This document shows, piece after piece, positions 1 to 12,055 of a stretch of DNA of 64,000 nt. How positions within the stretch are numbered: position 1 is the stretch's first letter; each line of letters opens with the position of its first letter. The stretch comes from Oryzias latipes (lineage: Eukaryota > Chordata > Actinopteri > Beloniformes > Adrianichthyidae), in the NCBI RefSeq assembly GCF_002234675.1, contig NC_019875.2, forward strand, positions 22,934,299 to 22,998,298. Direction: 5' to 3'. Position numbers and translations under genes: made by a program. The notes below the pieces were generated by a model. It did not search any database. It saw only the letters and a program-made list of their open reading frames with translations, and was not told the origin of the DNA.

Positions 1-28
1 TGAACAAAACCCATGATGTTTCACTTAC

Positions 29-2435
29 AAGGGCTCTGAAAACACAGAAGGCCATGACTCCCAGCAGAAACAGAGATAGAAGCAGGTCGACAGGTCGAGA
101 CAGAAGATGTTTCTTCTGCTCTTCAGCAACCTGTTCACAGTACAAGAATATCGATGAAAGCTGCTATTTTATAAACATTCTGGACTCATGTTTATGTGTT
201 TGTGCGTCATTTGACTTAAGTTTACTGCACATAGTTGAGGTTATCTAAACTCCAACCTCTTTAATCAAATTTAAAAAGAAAAAGACAAATACAGAAAACT
301 AATCCAAATCTGTGTGGACTGATGCAAGTGGAACAATAAATGAAATCATTGCAGGAACAACTAAAGAACTGGTGGTGGACTTCCACAAGCACTCTTACTC
401 TGCATTATTTCTCGGTCAGGTGAAGGAGATTTAGAGTGGATTCTTGGACGGGGGTGTTCACCTCAACAACAAACTAGGCTGATTGCACAACACGGATGCT
501 CTGTATGAAAAAGCTGTGCAGATTGTTTCTGCTGAGGAGATCTTTATGAGTGCAGAGACATCTTTGGTGGAATAATCTTTTATGGAGTGGTCTGCTGGTG
601 CAGAAGCATCTCAATAGCAGAGGGGAGGAGACTGGAGAACCTGGTCAGAAAAGCCAACTCTGTTTGGAGATCGCTCTTGACTCTAGAAGAGTCTGGAGGA
701 GATGGAGAATGATGCCCACCCCTTATGTGACATAGTGTTACCACTAAGCAGCTTGTTCAGTGTCAGACGGAGAGACATCTTAAGTAATTTTTTCCTACTG
801 CTTTAAAACAAATACATTTACAGAGAGAAACCAGAGTTTCTCTCTGTAAATGTATTAATTACGGTCATTATTGTTACCACCATTCATTTAAAATAGTTTC
901 TAACTTGTGCAATACTGGAGACCTATGGTAGAATGACTTAATTCCTTCTCCCTGTATGATAATGTAAATGTCTGGCATTTTACATTTTTATTTTTGCATA
1001 CTAGGTTTTTTTTTTAATATTTTTTGAGACTGTACAAATAAAAAGTCTATTATATCTTAAACCTTTTTTTTAATTTGCTTAAAATTTATTTTTTTTAGAA
1101 ATCATTTCAGAAATCAATAGTTCTGCACATTCAAGGGGTTAATTAAGAAAAATTTTCAGAAATATTAAATGTATCTCTTTTTTACCCCAATTAAGATGTC
1201 TTTTAGATTCCACTCTGGCAGAGATCATAGCTTCTGAAAGTTACCTTGTCTGCTGGGATGACTGGCATCACCCTCGGTGTGCGAAACAGCACAAATGCTG
1301 CCCAGAAAGGCACCAAAAAGAAAGGAAGGTTCCTCCAAAAGGCTGGCCGAATGTTAGAACCATGCTTACCTGAACACATGAGAACACAGTAAATACAGTA
1401 CATGTAAAGTATTGTGGTTAAAAGGTTTATGGGTGCAGAACACTCACCGATCACCACTCCTGGAATGTGAATAATTTGATGGCCGATGGAGGAACCCGCC
1501 CACAACAAACCCAGGCTTCGGTAGGACTTCCTATAACGGCATAACGTAAAAGGTCACACTCAAGTCCCTGCTGAGACAGGCCGACAGTTTTACCCAGCAA
1601 CTTACCCTGCAAACATGCGGTGGATGATTGTAAGGAAGATGGTGAAGTGCACAACCCCTTCCCAATAGCACATCATCACAGCATAGGCAGTGCTGAGATG
1701 AGGCTCACCCTGAAAAAGATCTTCACACAATCAGTTGATGCGTCATAAAAACAAACAAAAAAAAACACTTCAGAGAAATAAAAAGCGGAATGAAAGGTGC
1801 TCTCAGCATCTGACCATCCTCAGGTAGAAGTCCATGAAGCCAGAGATGAAGCCGTCCTGCTGTAAAGCATTGGTCAAGCCCACCATGCAGGTGAAGGAAA
1901 ACTCTGCAAACACTTCACAAATATAAAAGCACTGTCAATTTTTTTTACCATGTTGGTGCAGGTCATTTACATTAAAAAGTCTATCTGTACCGTAGAACAA
2001 GGGGGTCACTTTTTTGTTGTGTCTCACTGTGAGGTGGAGGAGCAGAAGAACGGAGCCCAGGATGACCACTCCTGTTCCCAGGATGAGAAAAGGTCTGTGG
2101 TTTCAGAAAATTTAAGTTTATTTACCAAAAATAAACTATTAAGACAACTTTTTTATTCCACGCTGCACCAGAGAACATTTCAATGTAAATATTTTCTACA
2201 GCAATTCTTAGATGATCTGTAACCATTTAACCACAAACATATAAACAGTGCAGATGAAGCCTGCACATTGAATTAACAGTTTCAACTTTAAATCTTCCAC
2301 GCTGCAATTTTTTTAAGGCTCCACCAATACAGAAATCACTTACTTCTGAATCCCGGGTAAGTTGTTCATTGTGAACAAAACTCCAGGAGCCAGCAGTGAC
2401 AGCACAAACACGATCACCACCTCTGGGGGCCTCAT
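29..2435 (-). CDS. TM6SF-family transmembrane protein, 3' part outside the window
   Basis: Seven coding exons read on the minus strand with intact phase: 2435-2344, 2094-1991, 1903-1815, 1709-1606, 1530-1448, 1369-1245 and 130-29. The last has a good donor, so the gene continues past the left edge. The start is the ATG at 2435 (MRPPEVVIVF). The product is almost entirely hydrophobic helices with short loops. Family landmarks include ALQQDGFISGFMDFYLR, GEPHLSTAYAVMMCYWEG, a SYRSLGLLW helix, GKHGSNIRPAFW, and EEQKKHLLSRPVDLLL in the final exon. These match the order seen in human TM6SF1 and TM6SF2, polytopic ER/Golgi EXPERA-domain proteins; TM6SF2 is linked to VLDL lipidation and liver fat. The sequence differs from both human members at many positions, so the paralogue is left open. 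The 1.1-kb last intron holds an antisense LINE relic. Family call strong; exact orthologue uncertain. Confidence 0.85.
320..770 (+). mobile_element. Degenerate L2/CR1-like LINE reverse-transcriptase relic
   Basis: Translating across shifting frames recovers pieces of the C-terminal part of a fish non-LTR retrotransposon ORF2: a LVVDFHK segment near 370, a GVHLNNKL segment near 450, and a frame at 550-735 region reading GVVC and GRRLENLVRKANSVW. The order agrees with fish LINE ORF2 proteins as I remember them. Stops and frameshifts show it is dead. It lies antisense in the last visible TM6SF intron. Confidence 0.6.
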
Positions 2436-5242
2436 CCTTGCAGTAATGAGTTTGAAATCCCAGGTGATTTAAAAATAAAAAATAAGAAAAGATCCCTATT
2501 CACCTCGTTTTTAGGAAGGGAAAAGAGACATGCCAATGGGGAGAGCTCTCTCTGAAGCCTCCGAGGGGAAGGAAAGAGTTTAAAGGAGTGTCACCCACTG
2601 CCTTTTGAGCTGTGATGAAGCAACGGTAATCCTACAACACGCCAGCTATCTGTAGTAGGTTTCAAAGTTTAACTGAGGGCTCTTTGCTTCTTCCTCTCAC
2701 ACGCAGGTTAAAGGCCTTGTTGCTCTTTGCTGCCTCTTTCAGGCAAAGTTAAAGTCAGAGTAATAAAACATAATCTGTCAGATCAAAAATAAACCACGTT
2801 TGGCATTTTTTCTAATCTCCCCTGATATCATTATCTTAAAAATAGTACTTTAATTTTGTTTATTTGATATTTCTTGTTTTATAGGTCACTTCTGTTCTGT
2901 TTCATGTTACTTCCCTTTCTATTGTAAAAATTTAAAATAGGCTTAAAACAAAATATTATCCGGAAAAGTGCAGATAAATGTCATAATTATTATTATAATT
3001 ATTATTATTATTATTACATGGTTTTGTAAAATACATGTAGAAAATTTTAAAAGAGAGGGCAACAATTTTTAAACACAATAATTCAAAGTGCTAATCGTGA
3101 GAGTCAAGCAACCTCATCAAATCCTGTCATACTTTGACGATACACCTCTCTTTAAAGTGTACTGGATGAGAAGTGTCATGTAAAATTGAAACCTTAATTG
3201 ATCTGACAGCAAATTTTTATTTTATTTTTGTGGCTGCAACTGTGCTTTTTGCGCAGACAGCCCCCTGGCGGTAAAATACGGTAACGCATGTTTTGCCCAT
3301 CCTGCTGGGGGTCAAGGAGAGTTTGAGTTCATCGCTGCAACAACTCGACCAAACAAAAGACATGGACTGTTTCGGGTTTATTTTAGAGCCAACACAAATA
3401 TTTCTTCTTTTTTTATTAGTTTAACATGTCTTTAACTTTGATGACAAAGATGTGCACTTTTCAGACAGTGTGATAGGTTTTTGTTCTTACAGTTGTACAC
3501 AAAGAGAATAAGAAAAGTTACAGCTGCATTAAATTGCAGCATTAAGAAATTCAAAATCTTAAAACAAAAAAGCCTTTAAATTTTTGATCTGTCAAGTGAA
3601 AGTGATAAAAATCTGAGGTTTGGTTATGTTGAGAAAACAATCTGCGTTGTCCTGAAGCAAAAAGTAGTATATTTTAAGTTTATTTTATGTATACTTGAGG
3701 AGAAATATAAGTATACCAAATATACTATAGACCATGTATGTTTAGTCTAGGAAGTATACTAACTGAATACTTCTTCAGACTAAATTGTAACTTTTTAAGT
3801 TTACAATATGATGTAAGAATGAAAAATTCTGAGAACAATCAATGAACACTCTACTTTGTTACTTGACAAAAAATCTGCACTGGATCAGATCAGAGCCAGA
3901 TTAAGAAAACTATGCAGAAATAGAAAATGTTACAACTAAGTAGTGATGGGATTATATAAGTTTGATTCTTCCCACTCCTTTTTAAGCAATAAATAAAACT
4001 CTAGTTGACTTTAGTCAATAATCACTATATGTGACCTAAGTATGTATTGAATGCATCACTGCAAAAATCTCTAATAAGGATTATGAAACAATAGTTTTCG
4101 TCTCACTTTTAAACTAATTTTTATTTGTTTTTGCTTATTAATCTATGCATTTCACTATGTCTCTAATGAGTTTGATGTATCTGAATGATTTTGTTGTATT
4201 GTACACAAACAATACTTGAAATAACCCAATAAATCAAATCAAATTAAATAAAACCAAACAATATAGTACCTAAAAAGTAAAGTTCAAATATACTGTCTCA
4301 CTTTTTGAGTAATACTTTTAGTACCCTTAAATAGACTATATTTTACACTGTTTTAAATCGCAGAAAAACAAACAAAGCTAAGCCAGTTATCTAAGAAAGT
4401 AGCCTGGACCTAAAAAACAACAAAACCTGTGCATTTGTTTGACAATTAAAATAGAAGTTAAATACTTGATAATTAAAGTGGCCAGACAGCACCTGGACTA
4501 ATTACATCAACTGGCTGTTTTTACTTGTTAGTTCTTTCTTTCCCTTAGTAAAACTTAGTACAAGTTTATTTTAATGACCATACTTGAGTTTTGGTACACT
4601 TAAATGGACTAATTTTTACTATATCTTGTCCCTTTTTGCAAAAGATCCAACCCAGTTTGTTATTTTTTCTTCTTTCTAGAAAAATGCATTTTGAGGATTC
4701 CAGGTGATCTGGCAGAGTCCAGAAGGACAAAGGTCAAACACATGTTGTCTAGGAGAGCATTGTCTCGGCTTTGGTGGGTTCTTTCAAAGAGCCATCTGGG
4801 CTGTTTTGTTTTGGCACAAGATTAAGATCCCCTGCATCTGATGTTTCTAGTCTTGATTAAATTTTGGATTATATCTGACACAGAACAAAAAGTTCAGAAT
4901 GAAGATTATAATCTTTTTCATTAAGGGGGGCGGGGCAATTTATGCGCGTTTATGTGGCAACTTTTGCACAAAACATTGACCTTTTATGTGTGTATTGTTA
5001 AGAGTAAACATGCATTACACAACGGCATTCTGTTGATACATAAGATCTGTAGAGCAGATCCACATTTAATGCAACCTCATCTGCTATAACAAAGCTCCTG
5101 AAGAGGATTATGCTGCTGCCGCAGAAACTTAGTGACCAGTGGAAAGAGGGGTGGGTTAGTAGAAGCCGGCAGAGAGGTGATTACATTCAGGCAACCCTTT
5201 GCCCAAAGCGCAGACACCAGATTTTTCCCTCAGTCTGCCACC
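2436..5242. other. Intergenic stretch between TM6SF and the small membrane genes
   Basis: No convincing exon is seen. It is AT-rich and contains a short ATT run near 2985-3015 and repeat-like sequence at about 3650-4630 (described separately). The TM6SF promoter should lie just right of 2435. A splice-acceptor-like tract (tttttccctcag) ends at about 5233, implying a non-coding first exon for the 5243 gene somewhere in this stretch. Confidence 0.4.
3860..4262 (+). repeat. Dispersed repeat, copy 1 (also at 9780-10240)
   Basis: It shares an ordered set of segments with 9780-10240: a block reading gggattatataagtttg, then cttcttcccactc-like sequence, then aaaataaaactcta/aaaataaaactgtt, ending in an AAATCAAAT-rich tail. 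This resembles the 3' end of a fish retroelement. It sits inside further AT-rich sequence with repeated AGTATACTT-like words (3650-4630), probably another short element. Family not identified. Confidence 0.45.
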
Positions 5243-5386
5243 ATGATTCACCCGCTGATCATTGCCATCATGACCGTGAACACCTCACTGACTGTCGTCT
5301 ACTGGGGCTTCATCCTGGGAGATGCTTACTACAAATGGTTGTCGGAGCCAGAAGACAAGCCCAAGAAAACAGTAACTCCAGCCTAA
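5243..5386 (+). CDS. 47-aa single-pass membrane micropeptide (pair A, member 1)
   Basis: The start is the first in-frame ATG, in a near-perfect Kozak context (gccaccATGa) ten bases after a splice-acceptor-like tract, so the 5'UTR is probably spliced. The protein starts MIHPLIIAIM, has one hydrophobic helix at about residues 4-25 with polar N and T positions and a Trp near its end, then a DAYYKW juxtamembrane segment and a charged Glu/Lys tail ending TVTPA. There is no cleavable-signal pattern. It aligns with the 54-residue product 0.5 kb downstream through HP, I, N, T, W-x-F and a Y-K pair, so the two look like tandem paralogues. I do not recognise the family. Its size and shape resemble regulatory membrane micropeptides, but that is only a likeness. 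The main doubt is whether so short a frame is translated. Confidence 0.6.
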   Translation: MIHPLIIAIMTVNTSLTVVYWGFILGDAYYKWLSEPEDKPKKTVTPA

Positions 5387-5892
5387 GGGAGTCAGCCTGA
5401 ATGAGGGACTGGATGTAATTGTTTTTGCTTAGGACTAGTCTGCACAAGCGCTTCAGTTTGTAGTGCTTTCTGCAGAGTCAACTTTTTGCATTTTTAATCT
5501 GCTTCCTTTGTTGTTAACCTTGAGATTATTTGAACACAAATTGTACTTTTTTTTTAACTGCTGAGCTGTAATAGTACTGAGAGAAAGTGAGGACGTTCCC
5601 CCTGACAGGTAATCCTATTCATGTTTTATTAATTCTCCTCTTGTAGAAGATGTCAGTTTGACCGTGAACTGTAAAAAGTTGCTTTTTCCAGTGGGACACT
5701 CAGCAACCTCCATCTTCTTCCTTGCCACGTGCTGACTTAGTGAAAAGCAGGTGACAGTAGTGTGTGTTCATCAAATCCTTCTGAGGATTATCCGACACCT
5801 CGTTGATCACTGTACTTCTCCCACACCCTCATCCTGAGGGGCACATTCTTTTTGAAGCTTTGGTCTTCCCTGACCTCCGTCTCTTTCTCTTC

Positions 5893-6057
5893 ATGGCGCA
5901 CACCTTCTACTACGGTCTCCACCCCGTCTCTTGGTTCATTCTCATTGCCAACGTGGCCGTCACTATCATTGAGTGGCAATTTCTCATTCGTCAGTTTTAC
6001 AAACTTTCCACTGCAAAAGACGAGTCTGCGACCACGCCAGCGGCAGCTTCCACTTGA
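5893..6057 (+). CDS. 54-aa single-pass membrane micropeptide (pair A, member 2)
   Basis: Starts MAHTFYYGLHPVSWF at the only ATG of its frame (G at +4). One hydrophobic helix spans about residues 13-32, followed by a basic RQFYKL segment and a Ser/Thr/Ala-rich tail. Aligning its HP (10-11) with the HP (3-4) of the 47-residue product gives matching I, N, T, W-x-F and F/Y-Y-K positions with conservative changes between. That pattern, the same strand and 0.5-kb spacing suggest a local duplication. A pyrimidine-rich tract lies immediately upstream but no AG acceptor is visible, so the start may sit in a first exon. Function unknown. Confidence 0.58.
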   Translation: MAHTFYYGLHPVSWFILIANVAVTIIEWQFLIRQFYKLSTAKDESATTPAAAST

Positions 6058-7003
6058 ACCAGAAGACTCCAAGGATCAAACCTTGGTTTGATCACCATGG
6101 ATCATCTGCCTATTGGCAGAGAAAAACAGTAATGGAGAGAATTTCATGTTGACATGTTTGGGATACCAATGCACTCATTTGTTTGTGTTCTTCATCTGAC
6201 TTCAACCTATTGTCATTTTTTTGTGTGTTTTTCACTTCCAGAGCTATCACCAAAGATCTGATGCGGAAAATTGTTCATTCCCAAATTCAGGAAAAACACT
6301 GTTGCTCTACTCTCAAATAGAGGTAATGCATATGTTCTTACTATTTTGTGTTTTCTAATCATTTATTTAGTCATTTTTGCACATTTTATCATCATGGTAT
6401 TGACTTAGGCAAACAAGCTTAAAATATATTGTGATTTCAGTGATGTTTACCACTTAGAAAATGCAAGAAACTCACTTTCTAACTATCTAAAAGCTGGAAT
6501 ACTTTAATTAATGTTGCATATGCGACTATGAAGTGTGATCATAGATGACCATAAGCCTCTTGGCCCATTATTGTCTGCCTCTCCTTGCACATACCTCTAA
6601 TCCCTGCAGATGGAAAGCTGATATTGCTTCATGACCAGCTCAATCCTATTAACTCAGTCTGGCCTACATTTCTCTTTACTGTGTCTCACATTTTCTGGAA
6701 ATTAATAGATTATTGCTGATTTTTGAGAAATTGCTGATGTTTGTCAGATTTATTTGTTTTTTTAAGTTAGTTCAAAAATTACCCGATTACAATTTGCTGT
6801 TTAAAAAAAAAAAAAAAAAAAAAAGGTGCTTGCACAATACTTTGGCGCTCTTCCAACTGTGTCACCTCTTTTCTAAACCTTTACAGTGAAGGGAAGCATC
6901 TTGGATCAGCAAGTTAGTAGATCTTTCATCACCAACAGAAACAGCCCAGGTGGTTCTTCTTTTCCAGTCAAAATCTCATAAAGTTTTGAAAATCAGTCAA
7001 GCC
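6058..7003. other. Spacer with poly-A tract and likely 5'UTR exon boundary
   Basis: No coding exon is seen. An uninterrupted A run of about 22 lies at 6803-6824. A strong acceptor (ttcttcttttccag) ends at 6966, 37 bases before the next start codon, so that gene's 5'UTR is probably spliced and its first exon lies upstream. Confidence 0.4.
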
Positions 7004-7990
7004 ATGAACCAGCAGCCAGTCGTACCCCTGAGCTCCCCAGCAGGAGTCCTACTCCTCAACATGACTCAGTTCAACCAGCGCCGGCTCCTCCAGTTCTCCA
7101 GCCGGAAGGAAGAGGAGGAGGCCTATTTCCTAGACTACATCCCCCCAGCCAGAGATGCTGTTACGCTGCCACGCAATGTAGTCTATGTCCTAGCTGGGGT
7201 GGCACTGATAATTGTGGCCACTTATGCCATAGTGGGTCATCTCATTAAAGACTTGATGCACGATCTGGCAGGTAACTCCAAGCTGGAACCTCCCAGAGTG
7301 AAGTCCTCCCTAAAGCATCCGTCTGTGCATCCACATCTATGATTGTGATTCCATGCAGTCTCAGCCTCCATCAGTGCTTCATCCTGGACTTTCCATCGCT
7401 TGTGTTCCCTTCACTTTCACCTTGTGGTTTCTGTACCACGAAAAGCCCTCCCAGCAGTATGAGTGATGATCCATCAGGTTAAATTCCAACATGTGAGCAC
7501 ATCGTTGATGCTAAAACTAACATTTTCTGGAGCTTGCTCCCACAGTTCATGAATCCACTTCCAAATAGATGTTTAAGTTGCTTCTTTTTCTAAATCTTAA
7601 CCACAATATATGCTCTCCTTTGAATGCTAAATTAATGTTAAGACTTTTCACAAAACAGTTCAAATCAAGTTTAACATCCTCTTTCTAATGTTGATCCTCA
7701 CAGATTGGATATTTGGCCCCAAACCAGTGGAGGAGGATGCAGAAGAGGGAGGAGGAGAAGAAGAGGAGGAGCGACGCCTCAGTGTCTCCAGTAAACTGAT
7801 GGAGACAGGAGACAAGCTGAGCATGGCCAAAGAGAAAGAAATGCTGCTGCCTGGTTTCCACCAGGGAAATCCATCCTTCCCTCCTCCACTGAGAAGTGTC
7901 ATTGTTTCGTCGTACTCAAGAGAAAAAAGGATGTCCACTCACAGTGTAACTTTTGCCCCCCAACATGCCCCCTTTGTCACTTCCCTTTAA
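7004..7990 (+). CDS. 184-aa single-pass membrane protein (pair B, member 1)
   Basis: Two exons, 7004-7271 and 7704-7990, joined in phase 1 (G|AT) with consensus GT and AG. The N-terminal 40 residues are polar. A YIPPARDAVTLP motif (45-56) precedes one hydrophobic helix (about 59-77), then GHLIKDLMHDL (78-88), and DWIFGPKP across the splice junction. The second exon is very acidic (runs of Glu/Gly) and then Ser-rich, ending FVTSL. The same layout, intron position and phase recur in the gene at 8952, so they are paralogues. The conserved residues hug both sides of the helix, suggesting a conserved membrane-proximal function, while the tails diverge. I do not recognise a named family and assign no function. 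Upstream in-frame codons start with GTG only, so the ATG at 7004 is chosen. Confidence 0.75.
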
Positions 7991-8576
7991 TCAGTTTTTC
8001 AGTCCAGTGTTCTCCCAGCCGCAGTAATGCATCAGCTAGAGCGTTTTGTTCAATGTAAAAAGGCGTGTAATTGTAGTTTGTTGGCATTTTACAGGAAACC
8101 ATGTTTTTTCTCTTTGTACATTAGTACTTCATTGTAAACATGACCTATTTATCGGGTGATATTGATCTGTTTCATCAAATGGCTAAACTAGTGATTGTTT
8201 CAACTTGTAGCTGTGATGTAAACACAGTCTAACTTCAGAGAAAAATGTTGTCTACAAACCCACACACATCAATTGTTGCTGCAACCTGTCTCTGACGATG
8301 TGCGTCTCTGTTCTTCTTTCCAGTAAATAACTTTATAACACAAGTTTGAGTTTGTTTATTTGTCACGTCTTCACAATGCTTGGGATGATAGGAATCTAAT
8401 GACTCACTAGTAATGAAGAGGTACTCAACACAAAGGTGTTGTTGTGTCGTCTCTGTTAGAATAACCTTTATCACCTTTGTTAATACCTGCTGGTGTCAGG
8501 GGGTGACGACCCGGTCTAGGAGGATTATGTTCATCATCCGTGTTACATAGTGAAATGCTGTAAGTACAAGGATGAT

Positions 8577-8596
8577 GGACGGATGGATGGATGGAC
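8577..8596 (+). repeat. Short GGAT/ATGG microsatellite
   Basis: About four tandem GGAT units with one variant; no sign of a role. Confidence 0.6.
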
Positions 8597-8906
8597 AGAA
8601 GGCCACTCCTCTGACCTTGAACAGACTGTAGCAGCTTATCTAGTTTCCATGTGAGCAGCACAACGGATGGATGTGCAGAGAGTTCACACCTGAAAACAAA
8701 ATGAAGACATTTTCAGGTGATTTACGTCACATGTTTCTGACGCTGAAGTCTATCCAAAACCTAATCTGTAGCTTGCATTTGATTTAGCTGCAAACCCTCA
8801 TTGTTTATAGAGTGAATTCGTTTCTAAACAAAGATTTGGTTTGCTTTTTTTTTTTTTTTTTAAATATTATGGTGTCCTCCTTAATCCTTCTTAGCGCAGC
8901 TCTTAG

Positions 8907-9506
<600 letters not shown>

Positions 9507-11146
9507 AGGCAGAGCAGAGGAAAAACCTTCTGCTCATTGTGTGCTGCTGTGAAAATACAACTGAGGACATGTTGCAGCATTTCTACCTGAGACTCAAAAT
9601 GTGCTAATGTGTTGGAAGTGGTGAGCTCAGAGGCTGCAGTGGAGCTTTGAGGACATCTAGTGTCTGCTTTGGTTTCCAGCTTGTACATCTGAAATGAACC
9701 TGAACAAAGAAGACTTACTGTGACGGAACTTTACATTGTACTTTAGTTACCACCATTGTAGTACTGTTTCCTTCCGACAACTTAAGTAAAATAATTTAAA
9801 TCATGTTTAATTAAACAGTAAAATTGTTCTGAAATTAGAATCAAACCTCTAAAAGCAATTACCAGTGTTTTTTTAATGGTTATGCCAACTATGCAAGAAT
9901 ATTTATTAGAAAAAAGAAATAACTCAATAGGGAGGGTTAAATAAGTTTGCTTCTTCCCACTCAGTTTCGACAAAAAATAAAACTGTTCTTGACATTGATT
10001 GATAGTCAATATACATAATTACTCTAATGTGACGTGTGTGTGAACTATATGCAAAAATGCAAAAAATCTATTCATGATAAGGAGTAATTGCACGGTCTAG
10101 ACGGTTTGTTTTTTGTTAATTATCCTTTATATTCTAAGCAATGAAATAATTTGATATCTATGTTTTGTAATATTTTTTATTGCAGCATTCAGTTATTTTT
10201 AATGCTTTAAATCAAATAAATAGACCAAATAAAACCTAATTTAAATGTTTTTGTTCATTTTTTTTATCCTAGAAATACTGGGAAATATTTTTGCATTGCG
10301 AATTTTTCATTTATTTGACTAAGAGCAATTAATGGCAAAAACTATTTGTCAAATTTGTTTATTATCTTTTTTCTTTGTCATGTTTGAGTGTTTCATAATG
10401 CAGCTCTGATATTTATGCTAATAAAGGGTGATTGTGACATAGTCAGAAGCCCAATTAAGTGTGAATGATTGAGTTCATTGGTGGTGTTACTTTAACCAAA
10501 ATATTTCATATAATTTATTTTTCATTTTCATCATGATCACAGAGGTAGTTCAGAAATCATTTGAAACAGATTTTTAGTAGAGGCACTTGAAAGTCTGCTT
10601 GAAGTCAAAACAGAGGAAGCAGTCACATTTATCAGGTAAAAAAAAACTTTTACAATAATCTACACTTTGTCTCTGATGAAAAACTCAAAATGAAGAAGAA
10701 CGTTTCTTTTGCAAAGGTGCATCACTAATGTGTGTGCTACTGTGTTTAATCTCATGTCTCTGAGGACTGAGAATGTGCAATATAATCTCAATTTTTTTTG
10801 AGGGGGGGGGTGATACTTCCTTTGTTTTTGTTTGTTCTGTTTTTGAGTTGCCCCTGTCAGGCACACCTGGTTTAAGTTGCCATCCACAGCTGTCTTGATT
10901 TGTGTTAATTATCCTCAGTTTATATTTGTCTGGTCTTCAGCTTTATCTGATGTGTTGCCTTTTTGTTTCTCCGTGGGTTTTGAGATGTTAAGAGTTATGA
11001 TTTAATTAATGTTTTTGCCACCAGGCCAGGTCTCCTGCAGAATGGGTGCTACTCCACAATTCCTGACACCACCAAAATGACAACAAACGTTTCTTTTAAA
11101 TTATTTTAGTCATGCTCTACACTAAACTCAACCGTGAATATTATTT
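9507..11146. other. Intergenic stretch downstream of the small membrane genes
   Basis: Contains the second copy of the dispersed repeat (about 9780-10240) and otherwise AT-rich sequence. No exon is recognised. The polyadenylation signal of the 8952 gene is not clear; an AATAAA near 9975 lies inside the repeat. Confidence 0.4.
9780..10240 (+). repeat. Dispersed repeat, copy 2 (also at 3860-4262)
   Basis: Shares the ggtTAAATAAGTTTGCTTC, ttcccactc and aaaataaaact blocks in the same order and strand as copy 1, and ends in an AAATCAAATAAAT tail. Probably the 3' end of a truncated retroelement. Confidence 0.45.
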
Positions 11147-11359
11147 TAACCCTTGTGCTATCCTAGGTACTTTAACATTGGGAGTAGGGTCATCTAGACC
11201 CCACAAGACGGTGCGCTGAACCTTTTTTCTTCAATGATCTGTGATCTTCAGTGGTGTCCATGGATTACGTGAAATGCTCTCCAGCTTTATCCATATTTTT
11301 CATGGTAGGGAGAACACGTCAACGGTCATCTTGACCCCATAGGATAGCACAATGGTTAT
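11147..11359 (+). mobile_element. Short TIR element, copy 1 (CCCTTGTGCTATCC family)
   Basis: The left end reads taacccttgtgctatccta and the right end ataggatagcacaatggtta, which are inverted repeats with few mismatches. The interior has no coding potential. A second copy lies in opposite orientation at 59915-60126, sharing internal words such as gtggtgtccatgga and gtagggagaacacgt. Size and structure fit a non-autonomous DNA transposon (MITE). Confidence 0.75.
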
Positions 11360-11819
11360 AGTAATTTTCTGACTGCAGTTCCATCACAAACACAGACTTC
11401 AGATTGTTACTGAAGATTGTAGTGGCACATATTGTCCAGTAGAGGGCAAAAAAGAGCACAAATGAAAGGGGAAATACCATTTTCCACGGAGATAAAAGGA
11501 AATTTCATCAAGAATGCTGGAAAATCTTTTTTTAATCTATTTAATATTTTATTTTACTTTTCTAAGAGATTTTAGCTTTAAAGCCTTGTAGCATCCTGCT
11601 GACTTAAAATAGCATGGGTTGTCTTGAGTAACACAATAAAATATTAAATAAATGGATGCTTGTTTACAGTTTTTATGTTGTTTATTATCATGTTTTTATC
11701 TTGAATAATGGTATGTATTTTTTCCTGCTCAATGGGAGTAATCAGACTACAGGTGGGCAACTGTGATGACCTACTTTTGTGTTTGGTATGTTCCTCCTCA
11801 CTTGTTCTACAGTAGGGGG

Positions 11820-12055
11820 CTGGATACTCTTGCATCTTCAGGGGGCGCATCCTCTCACCCCCTCCCTCCCTCCCTCCCTTGTAACCTGCGCGGTGCGCTG
11901 CGCAGCGCCGGTGCTGACTGCTGCTGCCGCAGAGGACATGGCCATCTGTGGCTGCGCGGGTTTGATTCCCTGCAAGGTGGTTAGAGGTGGACTGGTGATT
12001 TTCGGAGGTGGCGGCTCTGCGGCGCGGATGCCCGCTAACTGAAGGAACAGCCTTT
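11820..12055 (+). promoter_or_regulatory. GC-rich promoter/5'UTR of the long pde4dip form
   Basis: GC- and CpG-rich against AT-rich surroundings, with a CCCT tandem run at 11857-11880 and a block rich in GCGC words near 11890-11930. It directly precedes the first coding exon. No TATA box is obvious; transcription start inferred only. Confidence 0.5.

Noticed and set aside
5132-5242. N-terminal extension of the 47-residue micropeptide
   Set aside because: It begins at a non-ATG codon and crosses a splice-acceptor-like tract; the ATG at 5243 has the strong context.
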